From positions 1 to 13,411 of the forward strand of contig DAOQAU010000043.1 in assembly GCA_035354275.1 (NCBI GenBank): DNA of 13,411 bases, written 5' to 3'. Shown piece by piece: positions 1-5,154 of this stretch. The stretch is from DAOQAU01 sp035354275. GTDB lineage: Bacteria > Cyanobacteriota > Vampirovibrionia > Gastranaerophilales > Gastranaerophilaceae. The translations under genes and the position numbers were made by a program. Each line of letters begins with the position of its first letter. Position 1 is the first letter of the stretch. The notes under the pieces were generated by a model. The model saw only the letters and a program-made list of their open reading frames with translations. It searched no databases and was not told where the DNA came from.

Positions 1-35
1 ATAATATTATCCGCTCTTCTTGCTTTATTTATCAT
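1..35 (-). CDS. Start of an unidentified minus-strand gene, cut by the window edge
   Basis: An ATG at 35-33 opens a frame that stays open to the window edge (about 11 codons, reading MINKARRADNI). A GGAG Shine-Dalgarno sits at 46-43 on the minus strand, 7 nt from the ATG, and an extended -10 promoter element lies about 30 bp further upstream. A second ATG at 42-40 stops after five codons, so 35 is the likely start. The product cannot be identified from so few residues. The call rests on start signals alone and could be chance. Confidence 0.45.
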   Translation of the reverse strand, partial: MINKARRADNI

Positions 36-66
36 TTTTCATCTCCGAATATAAAAACTTGCTCTT

Positions 67-75
67 ATTGTATCA
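67..75 (-). promoter_or_regulatory. Extended -10 element for the minus-strand gene at the left edge
   Basis: Read on the minus strand this is TGATACAAT, which fits an extended -10 (TGnTATAAT) with one mismatch in the hexamer. It would start transcription near position 60, leaving a 25-nt leader with the GGAG ribosome site at 46-43. No good -35 is seen, which is usual for extended -10 promoters. Confidence 0.4.
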
Positions 76-149
76 TATTGTTGAAAAATTTAAAACACCA
101 TTCTTATTATTAACATTTGTAACAAAATTTTATAAAAAGTAAGAATTAT

Positions 150-158
150 TGTTATAAA
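150..158 (+). promoter_or_regulatory. Extended -10 element for the small RNA candidate
   Basis: TGTTATAAA fits TGnTATAAT with one mismatch. Transcription would start near 165, just ahead of the sRNA candidate. No convincing -35 is visible. AT-rich DNA makes such matches common, so support comes mainly from the terminator about 80 bp downstream. Confidence 0.35.
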
Positions 159-164
159 ACTTCA

Positions 165-271
165 AAAAGGTGGTAATTCATGCATGTAAGCTCTTTTGGG
201 CTTGCACTCTCTAATTCCTCTCTTCTAATACGTGGTTTTTAGCCGACTTGAAAAAGTCGGTTTATTTTTTG
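165..271 (+). ncRNA. Candidate small RNA (or leader with a 20-codon ORF)
   Basis: About 105 nt lie between an extended -10 and a strong terminator. The RNA would fold into a 5' hairpin (stem 185-193 with 198-206, UUUU loop, 9 pairs including two G-U), followed by an unpaired CU-rich stretch (207-240, with core UUCCUCUC) and the terminator hairpin. The CU-rich core is complementary to Shine-Dalgarno sequences, and this hairpin/CU-rich/terminator layout resembles base-pairing sRNAs such as cyanobacterial Yfr1, although the Yfr1 motif itself is not present. The alternative is a short ORF at 180-242 (MHVSSFGLALSNSSLLIRGF) preceded by AAAGGTGG; its stop falls right at the terminator, which would suit a leader peptide. 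No known RNA family was recognised. Confidence 0.4.
243..271 (+). terminator. Rho-independent terminator of the small RNA candidate
   Basis: A perfect 7-bp stem (CCGACTT 243-249 with AAGTCGG 254-260) has a GAAA loop and is followed by an almost pure T tract (261-271). It ends the transcript before trmB, so trmB needs its own promoter. Confidence 0.85.
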
Positions 272-290
272 CTTTATTTTTAAGTTTTTT

Positions 291-325
291 GGGCGGCGGA
301 GAATTTTTTAAATTCTCCGCCGCCC
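291..325. repeat. GC-rich perfect palindrome (16-bp arms, 3-nt spacer)
   Basis: Arms 291-306 and 310-325 pair perfectly around TTT. The arms begin GGGCGGCGGAG, far richer in GC than the surrounding DNA. Ts precede the hairpin on the plus strand and neither strand has a T tract after it, so it is not a normal terminator. It lies between the sRNA terminator and the trmB start. It shares the GGGCG...AGAATT...CGCCC pattern with the palindrome at 2508-2547, which suggests a dispersed palindromic unit. An operator role for trmB is possible but unsupported. Confidence 0.8.
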
Positions 326-348
326 CGTTTGCAAAGAGATAAAAAATT

Positions 349-357
349 TGTTACTAT
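349..357 (+). promoter_or_regulatory. Possible extended -10 of trmB, placing the transcript start at the ATG
   Basis: TGTTACTAT fits TGnTATAAT with two hexamer mismatches. Its last base is 7 nt before the ATG at 364, so transcription would begin at the start codon. trmB has no Shine-Dalgarno sequence in the 20 nt before its ATG, which agrees with a leaderless message. Confidence 0.35.
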
Positions 358-363
358 TTAAAA

Positions 364-1182
364 ATGGAAGAAATTGTAAAAAGTCTTAAAGAACTTGGAT
401 TTAACTCTTATGAAGCAAAAGTTTATCTCGCGCTTTTAAAAAAATATCCTGCCACAGGCTATGAAGTAAGCCAGCTTGCAAGTGTTCCACAGGCAAGAGC
501 TTATGACACGCTCAAGGCACTTGAAAAAGAAAAAGTCGTTGTTGCGACAAACACAAAGCCCGTAACTTATACTCCGATTAAGCCCGAAGAGCTTACTAAA
601 AGGTATAAAAGAAAAATTATTTCAAACATTGAGTTTTTGGAAAAAAATCTGCCCAATGTTAAAGAAGATTATACAGAACCGATTTTGAGCGTTTCTGGCA
701 CTGCAAGTATCAGGGAAAAAATTATTGAAATAGTCAAAAACGCTCAAAAAGAAATTTATATCGAAATTTGGTCGCAGGATTTTAAATTCATTGAACCTTA
801 CCTTTGGGATGCTTACAACAGGGGTGTAGAAGTTAAAATGGTCGGTTATGACAATTTTAAAAGTAATTTCGGACTTGTTTTTGAGCACTCATTTGCCAAA
901 GAAATTGAATCTTCTTTAGGCGGCAGAATGATTATTCTTGCCGTTGACAACAATGAAGGCATGATAGGTAATTCCAGTTCTACTAAAAATGACCTTGTTC
1001 ATGTGGTTTGGACAAAAAATCCCGGGGTCGTTTTCTTGATAAAAGAATTTATTGTACATGATATGTATTTAATCGATGTTGAAGAAAATCTTTCCGAGCA
1101 GATGAAAATTGTTTATGGAAAAAATATGAAAAAACTCAGGGATAAAGTTTTAGGCAGTGATTATCTTTATCGAATTCATTAA
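364..1182 (+). CDS. TrmB-family transcriptional regulator
   Basis: A 272-residue DNA-binding regulator of the TrmB family, best known as sugar-responsive regulators in archaea and found in some bacteria. Residues 1-75 form the winged helix-turn-helix; the opening KSLKELGFNSYEAKVYLALL and the recognition region around SVPQARAYDTLKALEKE are typical. Residues about 110-250 match the phospholipase-D-like C-terminal domain of the family, including the late VVWTKNPGVVFLIKEFIVHDMYL block. No HKD nuclease motif is present, as expected for a regulatory domain. The ATG is fixed by the family N-terminus, yet there is no Shine-Dalgarno; a -10-like element 7 nt away suggests a leaderless message. No sugar transporter or pathway gene is nearby, so the regulon and effector are unknown. 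Thymidine kinase follows 121 bp later and appears to have its own promoter. Confidence 0.88.
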   Translation: MEEIVKSLKELGFNSYEAKVYLALLKKYPATGYEVSQLASVPQARAYDTLKALEKEKVVVATNTKPVTYTPIKPEELTKRYKRKIISNIEFLEKNLPNVKEDYTEPILSVSGTASIREKIIEIVKNAQKEIYIEIWSQDFKFIEPYLWDAYNRGVEVKMVGYDNFKSNFGLVFEHSFAKEIESSLGGRMIILAVDNNEGMIGNSSSTKNDLVHVVWTKNPGVVFLIKEFIVHDMYLIDVEENLSEQMKIVYGKNMKKLRDKVLGSDYLYRIH

Positions 1183-1254
1183 TAAAATGTTACTTTTCAA
1201 ATTTTTTTTATGATTTACAATATAAATACAGGAGTTGAAGGATAAAAAGTTAAA

Positions 1255-1284
1255 TTGACATGTATAACATGGCTAGAGTATAGG
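1255..1284 (+). promoter_or_regulatory. Candidate sigma-70-type promoter of the thymidine kinase gene
   Basis: A perfect -35 TTGACA (1255-1260) is followed 18 bp later by TATAGG (1279-1284). Transcription would start near 1291, at the AGGAG ribosome site (1290-1294), leaving almost no leader. That is awkward, so the real promoter may lie further upstream. Confidence 0.35.
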
Positions 1285-1303
1285 GAAACAGGAGTTTATT
1301 AAG

Positions 1304-1933
1304 ATGCAAGGGTATAGTTTTGAATTAATCACAGGACCGATGAGTTGCGGTAAAACAGAAGAATTGCTCAGACGAGTAAGGCGCAGTATTATCGCTAAAA
1401 AGAAGGTCAAAGTGATTTCTCCAGACATTGATACTAGAGCTCATGGCGACTACATTGAATCTAGAAACGGACTTTGGCTTGAAGCAATAAAAGTAAAACA
1501 TTCAATTCAAATTCTTAGTGTTGTTAAAGAAGATGATGAAGTTGTTGCAATAGATGAGTTGCAATTTTTTGACAAAAATATTGCAAAAGTCATCACTCAG
1601 CTTATGGAATCAGGCAAAAAAGTTATCGGTACGGGACTCGATTTAGATTTCAAAGCAGAACCTTTTGGTTATATGCCAGAACTTTTATGTATAGCAAACA
1701 GGGTTGACAAACTTTATGCTATTTGTATGAAGTGCGGCTCTGAATACGGCACAAGAACCCAAAGGCTTATTGATGGAAAGCCTGCCGATAAAAACTCTCC
1801 TTTGATTATGATTGGCGGAGACGAAACTTATGAAGCACGTTGCCAAAAATGCTATGAACTGCGCGACTCCCAGCAGGAAAAAGAAAAAAATATTAAAAGA
1901 AGTGAATTTAAACTGCTTCCATTCACAAAATAA
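1304..1933 (+). CDS. tdk: Thymidine kinase (type II)
   Basis: Phosphorylates thymidine to dTMP with ATP in the cytoplasmic pyrimidine salvage pathway. The 209 residues match type II (TK1-like) enzymes: P-loop GPMSCGKT at 11-18, the Walker B/catalytic DELQFF at 84-89 with Glu85 as catalytic base, and a C-terminal zinc lasso with cysteine pairs C141/C144 and C180/C183. The TYEARC segment (175-180) belongs to the substrate lasso. The start is supported by AGGAG at 1290-1294, 9 nt before the ATG. The gene ends just before a strong bidirectional terminator. The lysine-rich tail after residue 190 is variable in the family. Its link to the upstream TrmB gene is unclear; they are on the same strand but 121 bp apart. 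Confidence 0.96.
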   Translation: MQGYSFELITGPMSCGKTEELLRRVRRSIIAKKKVKVISPDIDTRAHGDYIESRNGLWLEAIKVKHSIQILSVVKEDDEVVAIDELQFFDKNIAKVITQLMESGKKVIGTGLDLDFKAEPFGYMPELLCIANRVDKLYAICMKCGSEYGTRTQRLIDGKPADKNSPLIMIGGDETYEARCQKCYELRDSQQEKEKNIKRSEFKLLPFTK

Positions 1934-1943
1934 AAAATTTAAA

Positions 1944-1990
1944 AGTAAAAAAACAAGGCGGCTGCAAAGCAGCCGCCTTGTTTTTTTACT
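1944..1990. terminator. Bidirectional terminator between tdk and the MEMO-AMMECR1 gene
   Basis: A perfect 22-bp stem (1944-1965 with 1969-1990, AAA loop) has the GC-rich core AAGGCGGCTGC and runs of A and T on the two sides, so it can stop transcription from both strands. It overlaps the TAA stop codon (1988-1986) of the minus-strand gene. Confidence 0.93.
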
Positions 1991-3326
1991 TTATATATTC
2001 ACTGTAAAACCTGTAGGCTTCAAATTTATTTGAAAAATAATTGGCAGAAAGCCCTGCCTTTACCTTTAAGGAATTTAAAAAATCTGATTTCTCCGGCAAC
2101 TGTTCCCACACAGAAGGCAGATAAACCGCCTGATGATAACCGTCTTTTATTATTATGCCGTCAACAAAAGGTTTTATTTGACTTAGCAAATCATTTTCAT
2201 TTTTAAAAAACATTTTTTCAGGTGTGGAAAGCAGTGAAACTGCAATAGATAAATTATCAAACTCATCTTCTCTCAGCGGATTAAATCTGGGATCTGAAAA
2301 AGCCGCATTTTGAGCGTTGCTGATTAAATCTTCAATCAAAGGCTTATGGGCAATAATTGAGCCGATGCAACCTCTTAAATTATCCCCTTTTTCCAGGGTT
2401 ACAAAACAAGCTCCTTTTTCATCCAAAACTTTAGGGTATTTAAAGCGGACTTCTTTTTGTTTTTTAAGCCTTGCTAAAATGCTTTTTGCACAAATATCTT
2501 TAATAATGGGCGAAAAGAATTCTTTTATAAAAGAATTCTTTTCGCCCTCATACAACATCCAGCTTCCGTAACCGACAACACTTGAAGTATCGCCTGTTAC
2601 TTCGCCCGAATTAGTAAGCCCTATTCTGACAAGAGAAAATCCGTTTCTCTGAGCAAATCTGACCAACGCACATATTCCGACAGCACCGCATGCCTGACTT
2701 GAATTAAACTGTTCAATATCTTTTGTTTCAATCATTTCAGCAGTTAAGTTATCGATTTTTTGAGCATCTTTAATATTCAAAAAATGGCTCAAGTCAGAGG
2801 AAAACACAAAAGCATTATCAGGCTTTTGCCAAAAATATTCTACGATTTCGCTGACTTTTTCGCAGTTTTCCCTGCCTATCAAAATCGGAACAATATTTAC
2901 ATCATTCAGCAAAGTTTGAATAAACGGAACTTGAACTTCAGCTGAATGTTCGCTTACAAAAGCTTCGTCAAAGAACTCTGCGCTGAATTTTTCTTTTATT
3001 TCTTTGTTAATTTCCTGATTAACACTTATTTCGCCAAGCGGAGTAAGCCATTTATCAAAGCTTGAAAGTGCAAGACCGTCAAAGCCGACATAATGTGAAG
3101 GCGCAAAAATAAAAATATTTTTTGCGGTTTTTGAAATACAGCTTATGCCTTCATAAGCAAGCTGTCCGGAATAGACGTAGCCGGCATGGGGAACAATTAC
3201 CGCTCTGGATTGATATTTGTAATCACCCATACAATTCGACTTGAATTGATTAAGCTGAGATACAAGCTCATTTTTGTTATTTGTATAAAATTTTCCTGCC
3301 ACAGAAGGCTGTTTTATTTTTTCCAT
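1986..3326 (-). CDS. amrB-amrA: MEMO-AMMECR1 fusion protein (AmmeMemoRadiSam system proteins B and A)
   Basis: A 446-residue fusion of two proteins that are often separate. Residues 1-258 are a MEMO domain, related in fold to class III extradiol dioxygenases. The conserved VPHAGYVYSG (His47), FAPSHYVGFDG (His78), SEHSAEVQVPFI (His127) and SQACGAVGI (Cys213) blocks are all present; His47, His78 and Cys213 appear to match the metal-site-like residues of human MEMO1. Residues 272-446 are an AMMECR1 domain with its hallmark LRGCIGS at 317-323. The linker (261-273, GEKNSFIKEFFSP) is encoded by a perfect 40-bp DNA palindrome. The start has AGGT 6 nt upstream. The gene diverges from amrS across 45 bp. 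The three-part system is thought to modify an unknown substrate; the reaction is not established. No signal peptide is seen, so it is likely cytoplasmic. Confidence 0.93.
   Translation of the reverse strand: MEKIKQPSVAGKFYTNNKNELVSQLNQFKSNCMGDYKYQSRAVIVPHAGYVYSGQLAYEGISCISKTAKNIFIFAPSHYVGFDGLALSSFDKWLTPLGEISVNQEINKEIKEKFSAEFFDEAFVSEHSAEVQVPFIQTLLNDVNIVPILIGRENCEKVSEIVEYFWQKPDNAFVFSSDLSHFLNIKDAQKIDNLTAEMIETKDIEQFNSSQACGAVGICALVRFAQRNGFSLVRIGLTNSGEVTGDTSSVVGYGSWMLYEGEKNSFIKEFFSPIIKDICAKSILARLKKQKEVRFKYPKVLDEKGACFVTLEKGDNLRGCIGSIIAHKPLIEDLISNAQNAAFSDPRFNPLREDEFDNLSIAVSLLSTPEKMFFKNENDLLSQIKPFVDGIIIKDGYHQAVYLPSVWEQLPEKSDFLNSLKVKAGLSANYFSNKFEAYRFYSEYIK
2508..2547. repeat. Perfect 40-bp palindrome within coding sequence
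   Basis: Two 20-bp arms with no spacer (GGGCGAAAAGAATTCTTTTA and its complement). It also contains two copies of the shorter palindrome AAAAGAATTCTTTT. It is in frame in the MEMO-AMMECR1 gene and encodes GEKNSFIKEFFSP; because of the symmetry, both strands encode the same peptide. It sits exactly at the domain junction, where an insertion would be tolerated. It resembles the behaviour of Rickettsia palindromic elements, though no homology to them is claimed. Confidence 0.95.
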
Positions 3327-3356
3327 AACTTACCTATTTAATTTTTCACAAGTTGG

Positions 3357-3364
3357 ATTATAAT
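3357..3364. promoter_or_regulatory. Shared symmetric -10 octamer between amrS and the MEMO-AMMECR1 gene
   Basis: ATTATAAT contains a perfect TATAAT on each strand (3359-3364 on plus, 3362-3357 on minus). On the plus strand it ends 7 nt before the amrS ATG at 3372, which would give a leaderless message; amrS has no Shine-Dalgarno. On the minus strand transcription would start near 3350, leaving a 23-nt leader with AGGT before the ATG at 3326. -35 elements are weak on both sides. Symmetric -10 elements are a documented cause of divergent transcription in bacteria. Confidence 0.55.
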
Positions 3365-3371
3365 ATAAAAA

Positions 3372-4370
3372 ATGAAATATCAAAATACCCTAAGCGACAA
3401 TATAACACAATGTACGATTTGCCCTAGAAATTGCAGGCTAAAAGAAGGGCAAAGCGGATTTTGTCATATCAGAAAAAATGTTAACGGAGAAATTGTATTA
3501 ACATCTTACGGATATAACACGGGCTTAGCCATTGATCCGATTGAAAAAAAGCCGCTTTATCATTTTTATCCGGGGAGTTTGGTTTTATCATTCGGGACTT
3601 TAGGCTGTAATATGGGCTGCGATTTCTGCCAGAATTGGAGGACAACAAAATCAAAAGATGATTCTGCTTCACTTAACTACACTTCTCCCGAAAAAATCGC
3701 GGATTTGGCTCAAGAATACGGATGTAAAAGCGTCGCATTTACGTACAATGATCCTGTAATTTTCTTTGAATATGCTGTTGATACTGCAAAAATATGTAGA
3801 GAAAAAGGAATTAAAACAGTTGCTGTAACAGCCGGATACATTAATCCAGAGCCAAGAAAAGAGTTTTTTAAATATATGGATGCAGCAAACATTGATTTAA
3901 AAGCTTTTAATCCGGAATTTTACAAAAAGCATTGTCTTGCAAACATTGAACCCATTTTGGATACAATAAAATATGTCAAAAACGAAACAGACTGTTGGCT
4001 TGAACTCACTACACTTTTAATTGAAGGCGAAAATGACTCTGAACAAGATTTACAAAAAGAATGTGATTGGATTTTAAAAAATTTGGGTGATGAAGTTCCT
4101 ATACATTTTAGTGCTTTCCATCCCGATTACAGAGTTACCGATAAATCTAAAACCAAATTTTCAACACTTTTAAAAGCCTATTCAATAGCAAAAAAGGCAG
4201 GGCTTAAAAACATATACACAGGAAACACCTGTGATATCGAAACTGCAACAACATATTGTTCAAAATGCAAAAAAGCTTTAATAAAAAGAGATTGTTATCA
4301 TATTGAAGAATATCATTTAGAAAAAAGCACCTGCGCATTTTGCGGTGCAAAATGCGCAGGCGTTTTCTAA
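3372..4370 (+). CDS. amrS: AmmeMemoRadiSam system radical SAM enzyme
   Basis: A 332-residue radical SAM protein that would bind a [4Fe-4S] cluster through C79-x3-C83-x2-C86 (GCNMGCDFC) and cleave S-adenosylmethionine to start a radical reaction. The N-terminal cysteine cluster (C14, C17, C21, C31 in CTICPRNCRLKEGQSGFCHIR) is typical of AmrS and of the related pyruvate formate-lyase-activating family. The central IDLKAFNPEFYKKH and FSAFHPDYR blocks also match. The C-terminus adds C296/C299 and C321/C324 with C308 and C328, a zinc-ribbon-like tail. Its substrate is unknown; the partner proteins are fused in the divergent neighbour. No ribosome site is seen, and the -10 placement suggests a leaderless transcript. 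The last codons form a hairpin that likely acts as the terminator. Confidence 0.93.
   Translation: MKYQNTLSDNITQCTICPRNCRLKEGQSGFCHIRKNVNGEIVLTSYGYNTGLAIDPIEKKPLYHFYPGSLVLSFGTLGCNMGCDFCQNWRTTKSKDDSASLNYTSPEKIADLAQEYGCKSVAFTYNDPVIFFEYAVDTAKICREKGIKTVAVTAGYINPEPRKEFFKYMDAANIDLKAFNPEFYKKHCLANIEPILDTIKYVKNETDCWLELTTLLIEGENDSEQDLQKECDWILKNLGDEVPIHFSAFHPDYRVTDKSKTKFSTLLKAYSIAKKAGLKNIYTGNTCDIETATTYCSKCKKALIKRDCYHIEEYHLEKSTCAFCGAKCAGVF
4330..4360. terminator. Terminator-like hairpin inside the 3' end of amrS
   Basis: A perfect 14-bp stem (4330-4343 with 4347-4360, GGT loop) is followed on plus by CGTTTTC and preceded by an A run, so it can work in both directions. It encodes the AmrS C-terminus (TCAFCGAKCAG) and lies between two convergent genes whose ends are only 3 bp apart. 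Confidence 0.7.
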
Positions 4371-4373
4371 ATC

Positions 4374-4916
4374 TTAATGGCGGGAATAAACGCCCATTAA
4401 CTCTGCTTTTTCAATAATATGCTCGCGGATTTCTTCTTCAAGTTTTCTTTTTGTAACCCCTGAAGGTAAATCAAGCGTCTTATCAAGCGCATAAAGCTTA
4501 AAGAAATATCTGTGCGTGCCGTTTGGAGGACACGGACCGCCGTAACCTATTCTGCCAAAATCGGTAGTACCTTCAACCGCTCCGTTTGGAAGGTCTTGGG
4601 CTGAAAATTTATCCGTAGACGTCGGTATATTGTACAAAAGCCAATGAACAAACAAACCCACCGGCGCATCCGGGTCATCTGCTATCATAACAAGACTTTT
4701 AGCAGTTTTAGGAACGTCCGTCACATAAAATTCAGGACAAATATCATCCCCGTCACAGGTATATTCGGCGGGAATTCTTTCACCGTTTTTAAAAACACTT
4801 GTTAATTTCATATTACCCTCCTTGCCATTGGCAAAATCTTCGGATTTATTAAACCTTAACCCTATTATCAACAATAAAACAAATATAAAACCTATTATTA
4901 AAAAACGAATTTTCAT
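4374..4916 (-). CDS. YbhB/YbcL family Raf kinase inhibitor-like protein (PEBP fold)
   Basis: A phosphatidylethanolamine-binding-protein family member. Diagnostic blocks: YTCDGDDICPEF, MIADDPDAPVGLFVHWLLYNIP (ligand-pocket DPDAP and HW) and GYGGPCPPNGTHRYFFKLYALD. From the longest start it has 180 residues with a hydrophobic segment at 3-22 (FLIIGFIFVLLLIIGL), so it would be membrane-anchored or exported. From the internal ATG at 4811-4809 (Met36) it has 145 residues, close to the usual cytoplasmic size, and that ATG has a near-perfect AAGGAGGG ribosome site. The upstream ATG has none. The long form is listed because the hydrophobic stretch looks selected; both may be made. The ligand is unknown. 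The gene converges on amrS with a 3-bp gap and shares its hairpin terminator. Confidence 0.9.
   Translation of the reverse strand: MKIRFLIIGFIFVLLLIIGLRFNKSEDFANGKEGNMKLTSVFKNGERIPAEYTCDGDDICPEFYVTDVPKTAKSLVMIADDPDAPVGLFVHWLLYNIPTSTDKFSAQDLPNGAVEGTTDFGRIGYGGPCPPNGTHRYFFKLYALDKTLDLPSGVTKRKLEEEIREHIIEKAELMGVYSRH
4809..4823 (-). promoter_or_regulatory. Strong internal ribosome site and second start of the YbhB-like gene
   Basis: AAGGAGGG (4823-4816 on the minus strand) lies 4 nt before the in-frame ATG at 4811-4809. It is one of the strongest Shine-Dalgarno matches in the window, while the upstream ATG at 4916 has none. It marks a cytoplasmic form without the hydrophobic N-terminus. Confidence 0.75.
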
Positions 4917-4936
4917 AATTTTTTATAAAAATAACT

Positions 4937-5012
4937 CAACCCAAAAATAAAATCAAGGGGGGGGTAAATGCATATTAACCGCTTGTGCAACCCAAAAATA
5001 AAATCAAGGGGG
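4937..5012. repeat. Two copies of a 25-bp direct repeat, 51 bp apart
   Basis: Copies at 4937-4961 and 4988-5012 share CAACCCAAAAATAAAATC followed by AAGGGGG. The first copy ends in eight Gs and the second in five. The repeats occupy the non-coding stretch upstream of the YbhB-like gene. A frame reading through them on the minus strand exists but shows no gene-like features. Confidence 0.85.
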
Positions 5013-5017
5013 CAAGA

Positions 5018-5045
5018 TAGTAAATAGTAAATGGTAAATGGTGAA
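5018..5045. repeat. Tandem heptamer repeat (four units)
   Basis: Units TAGTAAA, TAGTAAA, TGGTAAA and TGGTGAA follow directly after the 25-bp repeat. This looks like a simple-sequence tract that grew by slippage. No function is evident. Confidence 0.7.
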
Positions 5046-5108
5046 TAGAGTTGAATAATTGAAGATTTTTTGTGGAAAATAACCCTTTTGGGGATAGAAA
5101 CAAAGTGC

Positions 5109-5137
5109 AAAATGCTGAAAACTTAAAAAAGCATTTT
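5109..5137 (+). promoter_or_regulatory. Inverted repeat just upstream of a ribosome site
   Basis: AAAATGCT (5109-5116) and AGCATTTT (5130-5137) can pair around a 13-nt A-rich loop. The hairpin ends 5 nt before the AGGAG ribosome site (5142-5146) of the gene at 5155. It could modulate translation or be a weak upstream terminator; evidence is only structural. Confidence 0.3.
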
Positions 5138-5154
5138 AAATAGGAGATAAATTT

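Noticed and set aside
364..1933. TrmB regulator controlling tdk as an operon
   Set aside because: The genes are 121 bp apart, tdk has its own -35/-10 candidate and ribosome site, and TrmB proteins are usually linked to sugar genes.
1812..2033. A plus-strand frame overlapping the end of tdk
   Set aside because: It lies in another frame of tdk, then runs through the terminator and into the opposite gene; it is a shadow.
4937..5045. Possible CRISPR array
   Set aside because: Only two 25-bp copies with one 26-bp spacer, followed by a simple heptamer tract; no cas genes in the window.
4913..5110. A 65-codon minus-strand frame upstream of the YbhB-like gene
   Set aside because: It reads through the two 25-bp repeats, so its sequence is internally duplicated (LDFIFGL twice), and no ribosome site is seen.
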